Numbered from the stretch's first letter, positions 22,474 to 31,588 are shown. The stretch is 64,000 bases of DNA from Corallococcus sp. NCRR (GCF_026965535.1 NZ_CP114039.1:4526001-4590000), one strand, 5' to 3'. Made by a program: numbers and translations. Notes: generated by a model not told the origin, from the sequence alone.

Positions 22474-25173
22474 GTGGCCCTGAAAGTCGGAGACCTCTAC
22501 GTCGCTGTCACTGCGTCCATTGGCGAGGCCGTGGCCAACCTCGGCAAGCTCGTGAAGCACGCGGAGAAGGTCGCCAAGAACGTGAAGGAGGCGACCGAGC
22601 CCATCGGGAAAATCGGCGCCGTCGTCGCCGCTGGTATCGCTGCCGCGGTGGCTGCCTCTGCCGAGTCCAACGCGGCCATGAAGGAGCAGACCGAGCGCAT
22701 CAAGGCGCTGCTCGTCACCCTCGCAGCCGAACTCGGCGACCTCTTCGCACCGCTGGTGAAGAAGGTCGCACACGTCATCGAGCAGGTGGTGGCGAAGCTC
22801 CAGTCCATGTCGCCCGAATCGAAGCGCGCAGCGGCCTCCATGGCGGCGTGGGTGGCCGGGCTGGGCCTCGGCATCGGCGCCGTGGGCAAGCTGGCGGGCA
22901 CCATGGAAGGCCTCTTCAAGGGGTTCGGCATCTTCCTGGAGATGAGCCGCTCCGTGCTGCCCGTTTTCACCCACCTGGGCGTGGGCGCGGGCAAGGCGCT
23001 TCAGTCCCTCCAGACGCTGGCCCAGGTGGATATCGGCAAGGCGCTGGCCGGCATGAAGTCCGGCGTCGGCGGACTGGGCTCCGCGGTGGCGGACTTCACG
23101 ACGTCAGTCCCATCCCTGCTGGGGAGCGTCGGGCGGATAGCCGTCAGTTTCGCGACTGCCGCCATTCCCATCCTGGCCGTCGTCGCTGCGCTCGCGGGTA
23201 TCGCCCTGCTCGTTGGCAGCGTCTACAAGTCGTGGGGGGACATCAAGTACCTGGCCAAGGACGCATGGGGAGCGATGTCTCAGTCGGTCTCCGAGATGAT
23301 GGCGGGAATCTCCGACGTCGCCATGAAGCTGGCCAACATCTTCGGGCTCGCCTTCAGCGCTCTCTCCGCCACCGTCGAGTCGATGGTGGACCGCTCCCTC
23401 GACTTCGTCGCGTTCTTGGTAGCCAAAAGCGCAAGCGTTCTCCGTCCTATCGCTCGAGCGGTCGGCATGGGCAACGCAGATAAGGCGTTGGCCTCGGCGG
23501 AAACCCTCACCGGCAAGGGGTTGAAGAAGGGGATTATGGAGGCGCTCGCGGCCGGGGGGAATGCGTTCGTCGAGAAGGCGGCCAAGGCGACAGCAGAGCT
23601 GAACAGGGGCGCGGTGCTCATTGCCACGAAGGCGGCTGACGGCGCGAAGGCGGCAGCCAGCGCCGCGAAAGACACGGTGGGCTTCGGCCTGGAGCACTCC
23701 CTCTCCGGCATTCAGGACATCGTCGCGGCGGTCCTCAACTCGAAGACGGTGGAGGAGTGGAAGGGGAAAATGGGGGAACTGAAGGCCCTGCTCGACTCCC
23801 TCTTCAGTGGTGACGCGAAGGCGGCCTTGCGCACCGGCGCCGGGGATGAGAACGGCATCGAGGTGTCCGCGGCAGGCCACAAAGGAATGGAGCGTTTCGC
23901 GGAGCGGCTCCGCGGCGGACTGGCTTCGCCGGCCATGGAGGCCTACGCCAAGGTGATGGAGGACAACGCCAAGGCCCTCGCTGAGTCCATCCGCAAGGCC
24001 GCAGAGGAAGCTGCTGCTGCTGCTGCTGCTGCGAAGGCGGATCTCCTCTACGGCTTCCTTGGAAGGCTGGGCGAGATCAGCGGCATCATTGATTCTGCGA
24101 AGAAGGGATTTGAGGCAGGCGGTTGGTGGGGCGCACTTCTGGCTGCCATCGGCGAGTTGGTCATGGGGTCCGACGAGATGGCGGCGGCCATCGACGTCCT
24201 CAACGGCATCATCAAGATGTTGAAGGACATGTTCGGCGCCGCGGCCACCGGACTCGACACGGTCATGGGGGCTGTGGGCTACCTCGTGTCCGTGGTCGTT
24301 GAGGTCGTGCAGCCGACGATGGAGGCGATGGGTGAGGCCATGGAAGGCATCGCACCCATCATCGTCCTGGTGGGCATGGTGCTGAAAATGCTCGCACCTG
24401 CGTTCCAGGCCATCGGCAAGGCCACGGCGTGGCTGCTCGACAACGTCCTCAAGGGCCTGTTTCAGGTGCTGCGCTACGTGGCCATCGCCATCCTCTACGT
24501 CATCAAGGGGCTGGGCAGCGCGTGGAACGGCATCGTCTCCGCCATCCAATGGGTGTTCAAAAAGCTCGGCGACATCTCCATCTTCGGCGCGCACCCGCTC
24601 GGCTTCCTCAAGGGCTGGGCCAACTCAATGGAGAGCGCGAAGGTGGACACGGAGTCGCTGGCCCGGAGCATCCAGGAACTGGAGGGCCTGACGTGGGACG
24701 CGGCCATGGCCAAGGCCCGGGAGACGGCCGAGGTGTTGAAGAACCGGGACGCGCTGGAGGATGTCAACGAGGCGCTCTCCAACGTGCCTGACCTCTGGAA
24801 GGTGGCCCTCCGCCGCTTTGATTCGCAAGACGAGCAGGACGGACCGAACACCGCCCCCGGCACGCAGCCCTCGCCCTCGCCGAGCACGCCTCCGACGCCT
24901 CCCCCCGAGGTGCTGCCGCCCGTCAGCCGCGACGGCGGTGCTCCGTTCGTTGTGGGCGGTCCGATGCAGCAGGTGCTCGACCGCATCTTCGGCGGCGCCA
25001 ACGCGGCTGGGACCGCCAACGCCGCGGCGATGCCGCCCGTCCAGTACAACATCACCGGCTTCGACCTCTCCGACGCGATGGCGCAAGCCCGGCAGGACTA
25101 CGAGGACCGGCAGCGGAAGGCGGGCCTCCGCCTCTACGGCACGACCGCCGCCGTCGCCGGACGCTACACGTAG
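22474..25173 (+). CDS. Tape measure protein
   Basis: 899 aa with a GTG start. Long Ala/Lys-rich helices alternate with hydrophobic segments (AIPILAVVAALAGIALLVGSVY, then GYLVSVVVEV and AIAILYVIKGL). The C-terminus is a Pro/Ser/Thr-rich linker and a short beta tail (YNITGFDLSDAM). Its length sets tail length; by the usual proportionality this predicts a medium siphovirus tail. A GCT codon run (24010-24030) encodes a poly-Ala helix. Confidence 0.9.
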   Translation: MALKVGDLYVAVTASIGEAVANLGKLVKHAEKVAKNVKEATEPIGKIGAVVAAGIAAAVAASAESNAAMKEQTERIKALLVTLAAELGDLFAPLVKKVAHVIEQVVAKLQSMSPESKRAAASMAAWVAGLGLGIGAVGKLAGTMEGLFKGFGIFLEMSRSVLPVFTHLGVGAGKALQSLQTLAQVDIGKALAGMKSGVGGLGSAVADFTTSVPSLLGSVGRIAVSFATAAIPILAVVAALAGIALLVGSVYKSWGDIKYLAKDAWGAMSQSVSEMMAGISDVAMKLANIFGLAFSALSATVESMVDRSLDFVAFLVAKSASVLRPIARAVGMGNADKALASAETLTGKGLKKGIMEALAAGGNAFVEKAAKATAELNRGAVLIATKAADGAKAAASAAKDTVGFGLEHSLSGIQDIVAAVLNSKTVEEWKGKMGELKALLDSLFSGDAKAALRTGAGDENGIEVSAAGHKGMERFAERLRGGLASPAMEAYAKVMEDNAKALAESIRKAAEEAAAAAAAAKADLLYGFLGRLGEISGIIDSAKKGFEAGGWWGALLAAIGELVMGSDEMAAAIDVLNGIIKMLKDMFGAAATGLDTVMGAVGYLVSVVVEVVQPTMEAMGEAMEGIAPIIVLVGMVLKMLAPAFQAIGKATAWLLDNVLKGLFQVLRYVAIAILYVIKGLGSAWNGIVSAIQWVFKKLGDISIFGAHPLGFLKGWANSMESAKVDTESLARSIQELEGLTWDAAMAKARETAEVLKNRDALEDVNEALSNVPDLWKVALRRFDSQDEQDGPNTAPGTQPSPSPSTPPTPPPEVLPPVSRDGGAPFVVGGPMQQVLDRIFGGANAAGTANAAAMPPVQYNITGFDLSDAMAQARQDYEDRQRKAGLRLYGTTAAVAGRYT
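24010..24030 (+). repeat. (GCT)7 codon repeat in the tape measure gene
   Basis: Seven GCT triplets in frame giving poly-Ala after EEA. Unusual because GCC/GCG dominate elsewhere. A possible slippage site. Confidence 0.8.
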
Positions 25174-25183
25174 CGTCCGGCCC

Positions 25184-25192
25184 GCCCCTTCT
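25184..25192 (+). promoter_or_regulatory. Start-linked GCCCCTTCT hairpin, clearest copy
   Basis: GCCCCTTCTGGAGGGGC directly precedes the ATG at 25201: a 6-bp GCCCCT/AGGGGC stem with a TCTGG loop. Confidence 0.75.
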
Positions 25193-25200
25193 GGAGGGGC

Positions 25201-26052
25201 ATGGCCTATCTCACCCTCAGCGGCATCGAGGTGCGGTGTTCAGCGTCGAAGGGGCTCACCCAGAAGCCCACGTTGCGCGGCCCGCGCGTGCGGACCTTCA
25301 GTGGATGGGCGCAGAGCGGCACCCGCTCGCGCGACTTCATCTGGTCCGGCGGGACGCCGCCGATGCCGATGGCGGATGCCCAGGCCCTGCGGCGACTCAT
25401 CGACGGTGACGGGCACTCCTGGTCCTTCGAAGCCAACGGCGACACCGGGTTGGTGAGCAGCAAGGGCCTCGCCGCGACGGTGGTGGGTACCGTCGGAGTG
25501 GGGCCCGGCAGCTCCACGCCCCACTTCGGCACCGGTGGCCTGGTGCTCGCGGCCGGCGCTTCCGTCACTTGGGCCACGGCCACCACGGGCAACTACGTCG
25601 CGGGCGCCTGGCTCAAGGGCGCCTTCAGCGCGGGCGTCTGGCAGCACGTCGTGGTGGCCCCATGGGCCGACAGGACGTGGCTCAACGGGGAGGAGTGGCT
25701 CGCGTACGGAGACCTCGAGGCGGATACGCTCATCGGCCTGGGCGTGGGGCTCCGCGCCCCAGGCGCATTCACCATCTCCAACCACCCCGGCGCATCAGGT
25801 CCGCTGGACTGCGATGACCTGGTCCTCCTGCCGTACGGCGTGCCGGAGTCGTGGGTGCCGCAGTGGGCCGCCGCCGCGACGCCCTTTGGCCCGCTGCCCT
25901 ACCACCGCGCGGACGGTACTGGCATCCCCGGCCCCTTCCAGGTGCTGGGGCAGGCGGGCGACGCGCAGGCCGTGGAGTACGACGAGGGCGGCGCGAGGGT
26001 GCAGGGCCAGTACATGGACTTCGAGTTGTGGCAGCAGCCGGAGGCCGCCTGA
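25201..26052 (+). CDS. Tail-tip protein with lectin-like character
   Basis: 283 aa. It reads as a beta-sandwich (HSWSFEANGDTGLVSS, VWQHVVVAPWADRTWLNGEEWLAYGD, FTISNHPGASGPLDCDDLVLLPYG), like distal tail or LamG-like carbohydrate-binding modules. It lies between tape measure and the large tail protein, where distal tail proteins sit. The stop overlaps the next start. Confidence 0.65.
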   Translation: MAYLTLSGIEVRCSASKGLTQKPTLRGPRVRTFSGWAQSGTRSRDFIWSGGTPPMPMADAQALRRLIDGDGHSWSFEANGDTGLVSSKGLAATVVGTVGVGPGSSTPHFGTGGLVLAAGASVTWATATTGNYVAGAWLKGAFSAGVWQHVVVAPWADRTWLNGEEWLAYGDLEADTLIGLGVGLRAPGAFTISNHPGASGPLDCDDLVLLPYGVPESWVPQWAAAATPFGPLPYHRADGTGIPGPFQVLGQAGDAQAVEYDEGGARVQGQYMDFELWQQPEAA

Positions 26053-28463
26053 TGCGCACGCTCTCCAGCAGCTCCGCGGCGTTGGCCTCGTGCCGGGCGG
26101 GTTTCGCGTCGCACGTTCGCGTGCTGGTGCAGCGCGACGCCACGTGGGTGGACCTCTCGACGTTGGTGGGTGGGGACTACCTGCTTGGCGCGTCCTGGTC
26201 GGACAGCATCGAGGCGCCGGTTTCGACCGCCAGCGTGTCGGTCGTGCGGAACGGCCCCGGCGGCACCCGGCTGTCCCTGGCGCCGCTAGTGGTGGCGAGC
26301 TTCTTCAACACGAGCGGCGGGGCGTACGCGCCCCTCATCCGCCCGGGCGTGTACTTCCGCATCGAGACCGCCGCGGCTCCGCTCGGAACGCTGCGCTCGA
26401 ACGTGCCGCCGAGCTCGTGGACCGAGGCCTGGCGCGGGCGCATCGACGAGGTGGACCCCGGGCCAGAGGAGATGACCTTCAGCGGCCGGGACCTCGGTGG
26501 CGTCCTGCAGGACACGCACATCGAGGTGGACAGGAACTACGGCAGCACGGCCGGCGTCGCCGTGCAGTCCGTCATCCAGTCCATCCTCAACGACAACGGC
26601 ATGGGCAGCTACGGGCTCTACACGCCCGTGAACCCGAGCAGTGTGCGCGGGCCGTACGCCCAGAAGCAGGAGCCCATCCTGGATGCGGTGCGCTTCCTCG
26701 CCGAGCAGATTGGCTGGGACGTCCGCATGCGCTGGCGCGTGGACGCGGGGGCCTTCGCGCTCACGCTCTGGAGCCCGGACCGCACGACGCTGACGCCGGT
26801 CGCCAGCTACGGGCCGGACTACTACCTGGACGCGTCTCCGGTGCGGCAGAGCCTGGAGCACGTCCGGAATGTCGTGCAGGTGGTGTACTCCGACAAGGCG
26901 GACCTGGACGCCACCGGTGCGCGCAAGCGCAAGACGGTGGAGGTCAGCAATGCCGCCAGCATCGCCCTCTACGGGCGCCGGTGGATGCGGGTGGCGGAGG
27001 CGGCCTCCTCGCTCATCGACACCGCGGCGGAGGCGTTGCGCCTGGCGAACGCCGCGCTCGCGGATCTCTCCGAGTCGGCGGTGAGCATGTCGCTGACGCT
27101 GCCCGGGATTCACTGGTACCTGGAGGCGTCGGACCTCATCGAGGTTCAGCCCGACAGCGTACGGTTCGACTCCGCGCAGGTGCTGGCCGTCCAGTCCGTC
27201 GAGTTCGAATCGGCCTCCAGTGGCGAGGCGCGCACGAAGCTCGAGCTGCGCGGGCGCCCGTCCACGAGTCTCGCCGTCTGGGCTTCGAAGGAGTCTCGCC
27301 CCGGTGTCGCGCCGAGCGTGCCATTCACTGGCCCTTCGGCGCCGGCCGGGTTGAGCGTCACGAACACCGTCAACGGCTTCAGCCTCGCGTGGACGCCCGC
27401 TGCCACCGGGCCCGCCTGGGACTCCTACGAACTCCACATCAGCAGCTCACCCGCCTTCACGCCCTCGCAGGCGACGTTCCGAGCCAACAGCCGCGCGACG
27501 CGCTTCGAGGTGGCTGACCTGGTGGCGGGCCGCGCCTACTACGCGCGCGTCATCCCCCGCGACGAGAAGGGCAACGCCGGGCCCGCCAGCACGGAGGTGA
27601 CGCTGGCGCCCCGGTACGTCGCTCCGTCTATGCTCCTGCCAACCGTCACCTATGCCGCGCTGCCCCTCAACTCGGACTTCGAAGCGCTCAGCAACGCGTC
27701 GTTGCCGCCAGACGGCTGGAGCGTCTCGCCCGGCGTCTGGAACGTGGATGCCTTTGACGAGCCCGCCAGTGTCTTCAGCGGGGCGCGCGCCGTGCGTTTG
27801 GCGCCGACGCTACTGGCGACGAAGCTGGGTAGCACCCCCTTCGTCGTCCGGCCCGATGACCTCGTGTACCCCAGCGTCCTCATGCGCGGGAACACCGAGG
27901 GCACCGACAACAACTACACCTGCGTCCTATGGCTTGCATGGCTCGACGGCAACGGGAACTTGCTCACGTCCGGCGGTATCTCGCCCGTGGATGTGGGTGC
28001 CGCCTCGTCGCTCTGGAAGGACCTCGGCAGGGGGAAGTACGCCGTCGCCCCGACCCTCGCTCGTTACTGCCAGCTCTACATCGGCAAAGGCAACGCCCTG
28101 GCATACACGCTCTTTATCGACTCGGCGCGCGTCGTGGTGCAGTCGAAACTGGAGGGGCTCGTCTCGGCGACGCTCATTCCCGCGTCGGGCTGGGTGTGGA
28201 CGGGAGCGCCGCGCGGCGGCCCGTCGTACTACCGCAACGAGGGAGAGACCGTCTTGGGCGGCAGCATCAAGAACGGCACTCTCGGCTCGGCCTGTTTCCA
28301 GCTGGACTCAGGCTATCGGCCGGGCACGGAGGTTCGGTTCCCCGTCGTGAGCAACGGCGCGTTCGGCTGGGTGAAGGTGACGACCGACGGATACGTCACC
28401 CCCATGGCCGGCAGTACGACGGAGTTCAGCCTCGAAGGCGTGAGGTTTCGCGCGGCAGGGTGA
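26052..28463 (+). CDS. Large tail-tip/minor tail protein with fibronectin type III domain
   Basis: 803 aa. The first about 400 residues look like a tail hub (repeat of VSVVRN, then FYRIETAAAPLG-like strands and YFRIETAAA). A fibronectin type III domain follows (SAPAGLSVTNTVNGFSLAWTP, then SYELHISSSPAFT, ending VIPRDEKGNAGPAS). The last about 250 residues form another beta domain, probably a receptor-binding tip. It overlaps the upstream gene by 1 base and ends the late operon. Confidence 0.78.
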   Translation: MRTLSSSSAALASCRAGFASHVRVLVQRDATWVDLSTLVGGDYLLGASWSDSIEAPVSTASVSVVRNGPGGTRLSLAPLVVASFFNTSGGAYAPLIRPGVYFRIETAAAPLGTLRSNVPPSSWTEAWRGRIDEVDPGPEEMTFSGRDLGGVLQDTHIEVDRNYGSTAGVAVQSVIQSILNDNGMGSYGLYTPVNPSSVRGPYAQKQEPILDAVRFLAEQIGWDVRMRWRVDAGAFALTLWSPDRTTLTPVASYGPDYYLDASPVRQSLEHVRNVVQVVYSDKADLDATGARKRKTVEVSNAASIALYGRRWMRVAEAASSLIDTAAEALRLANAALADLSESAVSMSLTLPGIHWYLEASDLIEVQPDSVRFDSAQVLAVQSVEFESASSGEARTKLELRGRPSTSLAVWASKESRPGVAPSVPFTGPSAPAGLSVTNTVNGFSLAWTPAATGPAWDSYELHISSSPAFTPSQATFRANSRATRFEVADLVAGRAYYARVIPRDEKGNAGPASTEVTLAPRYVAPSMLLPTVTYAALPLNSDFEALSNASLPPDGWSVSPGVWNVDAFDEPASVFSGARAVRLAPTLLATKLGSTPFVVRPDDLVYPSVLMRGNTEGTDNNYTCVLWLAWLDGNGNLLTSGGISPVDVGAASSLWKDLGRGKYAVAPTLARYCQLYIGKGNALAYTLFIDSARVVVQSKLEGLVSATLIPASGWVWTGAPRGGPSYYRNEGETVLGGSIKNGTLGSACFQLDSGYRPGTEVRFPVVSNGAFGWVKVTTDGYVTPMAGSTTEFSLEGVRFRAAG

Positions 28464-28468
28464 TCAGC

Positions 28469-28825
28469 CTACTCAACGAACTTGATGACGCGACCGTTCG
28501 TGAACGTGACCGACTTTTCTCGAGCGCACTTGGCGTCCTCGTAGCGTCCAGTCGCAATGCTGATCGCGGCTGACGTAGACGGACACACCGCGCAGTAGAG
28601 CCACAGGGTTGTCTGGCCTTCTTGCGTGGTTTCCGTCCGCCTCGTGCAAGGCTTGCCCCATGAGGCATGCACTCCCTCCTCAGGCATCCCGAGAACGAGC
28701 TTGCGCCGGCGGACAGCGGCTCGTTCCTCGTCTGAAATGTCAGCGCGCTTCAAATACTGCTTACGAGGAGAGGAGCAGCCAGCGGCACCCGCCAGCACCA
28801 GAGCAGCAGCCATCACACGAAGCAT
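28469..28825 (-). CDS. Small lipoprotein
   Basis: 118 aa with a lipobox (ALVLAGAAGCSS). The mature part has four more Cys (GKPCTRR, YCAVCP, DAKC) and ends FTNGRVIKFVE, recalling DUF/SmpA-like small envelope proteins (repeated YxxWxG-type fold not certain). It converges on the tail gene with 5 bp between. It may be a superinfection-exclusion lipoprotein; unproven. Confidence 0.6.
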   Translation of the reverse strand: MLRVMAAALVLAGAAGCSSPRKQYLKRADISDEERAAVRRRKLVLGMPEEGVHASWGKPCTRRTETTQEGQTTLWLYCAVCPSTSAAISIATGRYEDAKCAREKSVTFTNGRVIKFVE

Positions 28826-28905
28826 GTCACCCCCATCCGTGTCGGACAGGAACTCCGTAGCATGGAGCCGTGTACATCGGCACCTGACAGGCGTTCAGCT
28901 TTCCA

Positions 28906-29205
28906 CTACCCCAAAGGGGGGAGGGGCCGGCTGCACCCGGCGCAGTCCACGCGCCACAACTTGCGGTGTCGTCCGTTTAGCCGCGTTTCCTCCAGCCGGA
29001 CGGAGCCCTCGCGCGGGGCTACATGGGCGCCGCACCGGCAGCGCCCCGCCTTGAGGTTGGGGCGCCGACCCTGCTCGGCGCTCACGCACTCCAGGTGCCG
29101 TGTGCCGGTGGCGGCGGAGTACTCCACGTACTCCCCCTTGAGGATGCGCCCACCGCAGCCGGCGGCCGTGCACGTGCCCGCCCTCTTCGCGACGATGGTG
29201 GGCAC
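28906..29205 (-). CDS. Small zinc-finger protein
   Basis: 99 aa: KRAGTCTAAGCGGRILKGEYVEY, then LECVSAEQG, CRCGAHV and CAGCSRPLPP. Several Cys pairs suggest a zinc-ribbon. It lies 2 bp after the sigma-factor gene on the same strand, so both are probably co-transcribed and it might modulate the sigma factor. Confidence 0.65.
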   Translation of the reverse strand: MPTIVAKRAGTCTAAGCGGRILKGEYVEYSAATGTRHLECVSAEQGRRPNLKAGRCRCGAHVAPREGSVRLEETRLNGRHRKLWRVDCAGCSRPLPPLG

Positions 29206-29207
29206 GG

Positions 29208-30224
29208 CTACGCTCCCAGGAGCGACGGACGCCGGGACTCCACTCGCAGGAGTTCCAGGCCGAGCTGCGCCGTCGGACCCGCGGGGCGCCGACGCACGTC
29301 GCGGGGAGCGGCGTCGCGGTAGCGCCGCAGCTTCCCCTCCATGTCATCGGGCAGCGCAGGCCCGTGCCCCAGGGCGTCGAGTTCCTTGCGGAGCCGCGTC
29401 AGTCCGCGGACGTGTAGGTTGTGCACCTGGGCCACCGGTAGGCGCAGCTCCTGCGCGAGCGTCCGCTCCGTGGCCGGCAGCCCACTGGCACGGCCGAAGC
29501 CGGCCAAGGCCTGCACCACCTGGCGCTGGAGACGCGGCAGTCGGTGCAGCGCGGCGAGGGCGGCATCGCGCTCGGCTACGTGCGCCTGCTGCACAACTGT
29601 CGTGTCCACCAGCCCCAGGCGCGCCTCCGCGTTCGCCGTGGAGTCCCGACCGTCCTCGCCGGCCAGCAGCTGCTCAAGCGAGACGGTGGAGATGGAGCCC
29701 TCGCCCAGCGACAGGATGGAGGCCTCGTCCAGGCCCTGGGCGCGGAGCGCGGTGGATACCGCCACGCCCGTGGACCGCGCCGCGCGCTTCGCCCGCGCCA
29801 CCTTCCGGCGCGCATGTCGCGTCACGTGGACGGCGCTGCGCTCCGCCGCGGCGGCACGCTCCATTGCCTGCCGGGCCAAGCGAAGCACGTAGGCGGGGTA
29901 GAGGCAGCGGCCCGGGGCGCGGCCAGGCGTGAACCGGCGCCACGCATTGTGCGTCGCCAGCTGGCCTTCCTGCTCCAGGTCCTCGGCGCTCACCTTCCAG
30001 GTGCGCGCGATGCTCCCAGCCGCACGCACGATGTGCGGCCGGACCAGTTGCACGAGGCGGCCTTCGGCGCGGCGCTGTTCAGGGCAGCCGTCGGGGAGCT
30101 CTCGCAGCAGGTGTAGCAGCGCCTCCATCTCGTCATCCGGGCTGGGGGCGGGCGGCAACGGGGCCGGGCCGGGCCGGGCAGCAGGGGAGGGCGTGGCGTG
30201 AGGACGACGGGAACAGGCGGGCAT
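29208..30224 (-). CDS. Phage-encoded sigma-70-family factor (second copy)
   Basis: 338 aa with GGAG before the ATG. Residues about 60-140 (LVQLVRPHIVRAAGSIARTW, then SAEDLEQEGQLATHNAWRRF) match sigma region 2. The C-terminal part (LHRLPRLQRQVVQALAGFG, then TERTLAQELRLPVAQVHNLHVRGLTRLRKEL) matches region 4. It is longer than the 6495-7175 copy, mainly from a Pro-rich N-terminus and a linker. It lies beyond the tail genes, pointing back at them. Confidence 0.8.
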   Translation of the reverse strand: MPACSRRPHATPSPAARPGPAPLPPAPSPDDEMEALLHLLRELPDGCPEQRRAEGRLVQLVRPHIVRAAGSIARTWKVSAEDLEQEGQLATHNAWRRFTPGRAPGRCLYPAYVLRLARQAMERAAAAERSAVHVTRHARRKVARAKRAARSTGVAVSTALRAQGLDEASILSLGEGSISTVSLEQLLAGEDGRDSTANAEARLGLVDTTVVQQAHVAERDAALAALHRLPRLQRQVVQALAGFGRASGLPATERTLAQELRLPVAQVHNLHVRGLTRLRKELDALGHGPALPDDMEGKLRRYRDAAPRDVRRRPAGPTAQLGLELLRVESRRPSLLGA

Positions 30225-30307
30225 CAGGGACTCCTGCCCGTGCGCACGCGCGCAGGGGCGCTATACTGGCGTCCCCAGCGGTGCTTTCCCGGCGCTCCTG
30301 GCCTGTG

Positions 30308-30348
30308 CGGGCTCGACCGTCTTCCCCGGTCGGGCCCGTCGTCTTTCT
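30308..30348 (+). terminator. Hairpin with weak U tract
   Basis: CGGGCTCGACCG and CGGTCGGGCCCG form a 12-bp stem with one mismatch and a seven-base loop, followed by TCGTCTTTC. Confidence 0.45.
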
Positions 30349-30632
30349 GCCTACCGCTCTGCTCACCTGCACCCGCCGCCCGGCCCGACATCAACAGCAT
30401 CCGCACAGGGCGTCGTCCAGCGTATGCCCATGATTGGACAGAAGGGCCGGCCATTCGCAGACGCCTTGGGTAGCCATCGCGTCGAACGTCAAAGCCCGGC
30501 GAGACGAGCGCAGGGGATGGCGGGCCTAAATAGCGGCACGAGGAAGATTCCTTCGGTATGGCTGGGGCGTTGGCCCCCGTGCAGGCCGTTCCCCATCAGT
30601 CGCCACACGCCAGCTTCGGGCGGTGCGCGCCG

Positions 30633-30675
30633 CGAGCCACCCGGTGTTGCACGGCACCGGGTGGCTCGTGTTTTT
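30633..30675 (+). terminator. Rho-independent terminator just upstream of an antirepressor gene
   Basis: CGAGCCACCCGGTG pairs perfectly with CACCGGGTGGCTCG (14 bp, eight-base loop) and is followed by TGTTTTT. It ends 14 bp before the ATG at 30690. Confidence 0.75.
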
Positions 30676-30689
30676 CCCGGAGGCAGTCC

Positions 30690-31502
30690 ATGTCGAACTG
30701 CAAGCCCAGCAGCATCCAGACGTTCGAGTTCGAGTCCCACCACGTCCGCACCGTTACTGGCCCGGACGGCGAGCCGTGGTTTGTCGCGAAGGAGGTGTGC
30801 GACGCGCTCGGTTTGTCCAACAGCCGGATGGCGACGAGTCGCCTCGACGATGACGAGCGGGGTACCGTCAGCATTGCTGACGGTATTCCGGGCAACCCGA
30901 CCACCACCATCGTGTCGGAGTCAGGAGTCTACCGGCTCATCTTCACGAGCCGTTCCGAGCGGGCGACGGCGTTCAAACGGTGGCTCGCCCACGACGTGCT
31001 GCCTGCCATCCGCAAGACGGGCTCCTACACCGCGCCTAGTGCTCCACCTGCGGCGCCCATGCCCGCGCTGCTCCCCGCGGCCCCGGGAAGCCTCCAGGAC
31101 ACGGTGGCCAGCATCGTTCTCCTGGGCAACGCGATGGCTGGCGTCCCCGGCCTCCAGGAGGGCATGCGCTGGGCGAAGACGCTTCAGACGGTGACGCTGA
31201 AGACGGGCATCCCGACGGACGCCTTCGCGCAGCTCCTCCCGGCCTCGACGGACCCGGGCCGCCTCACACCCACCGCCTTGGGCAAGCCGCTGGGCATGAG
31301 CGCGAAGCGCATCAACATGCGCTTGCTGGAGCTGGGCTTCCAGCGGCTGGGCGAAAAGGACCGCTGGGTCCTCACCGAGGCCGGTGCCGAGTACGGGGAG
31401 ATGGTGCCCTTCGTCGGGAAGAACGGGCACGCCGACTACCGCCCGATGTGGCGCGCGAAGGTGCGCGAACTGCTCCAGCCCACTGCTGCCGTCTCTGCGT
31501 GA
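30690..31502 (+). CDS. BRO-N antirepressor, copy 1
   Basis: 270 aa from the ATG at 30690 (CGGAGG before it). The N-terminal about 100 residues form a BRO-N domain: FEFESHHVRTVTGPDGEPWFVAKEV, then CDALGLSNS and FTSRSERATAFKRWLAHDVLPAIRKTGSY. The C-terminal domain (LTPTALGKPLGMSAKRINMRLLELGFQ, WVLTEAGAEYGEMVPF) resembles KilAC-type or antirepressor C-domains. A paralogue lies at 36643-37458. The terminator 15 bp upstream suggests expression controlled by read-through. Confidence 0.85.
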   Translation: MSNCKPSSIQTFEFESHHVRTVTGPDGEPWFVAKEVCDALGLSNSRMATSRLDDDERGTVSIADGIPGNPTTTIVSESGVYRLIFTSRSERATAFKRWLAHDVLPAIRKTGSYTAPSAPPAAPMPALLPAAPGSLQDTVASIVLLGNAMAGVPGLQEGMRWAKTLQTVTLKTGIPTDAFAQLLPASTDPGRLTPTALGKPLGMSAKRINMRLLELGFQRLGEKDRWVLTEAGAEYGEMVPFVGKNGHADYRPMWRAKVRELLQPTAAVSA

Positions 31503-31588
31503 GCCGCGTCTAGCGGCGGGGCCCTTTCAGGGCGAAGAGGTTCGCCGCTACGCGCCGCGCTTCCAGGTGCGGCGCTGGACGATGCCGC

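Larger units (their letters stand above)
30225..30689. other. Intergenic control region
   Basis: It holds a TATACT -10-like box (30262-30267), a terminator-like hairpin (30308-30338) with TCGTCTTTC after it, and a second terminator directly before the antirepressor gene (30633-30675). The ORFs across it do not look like protein. A short leader or small RNA between box and hairpin is possible. Confidence 0.4.

Noticed and set aside
28862-29932. 356-aa plus-strand ORF opposite the zinc and sigma genes
   Set aside because: Antisense shadow of two minus-strand genes with clear motifs.
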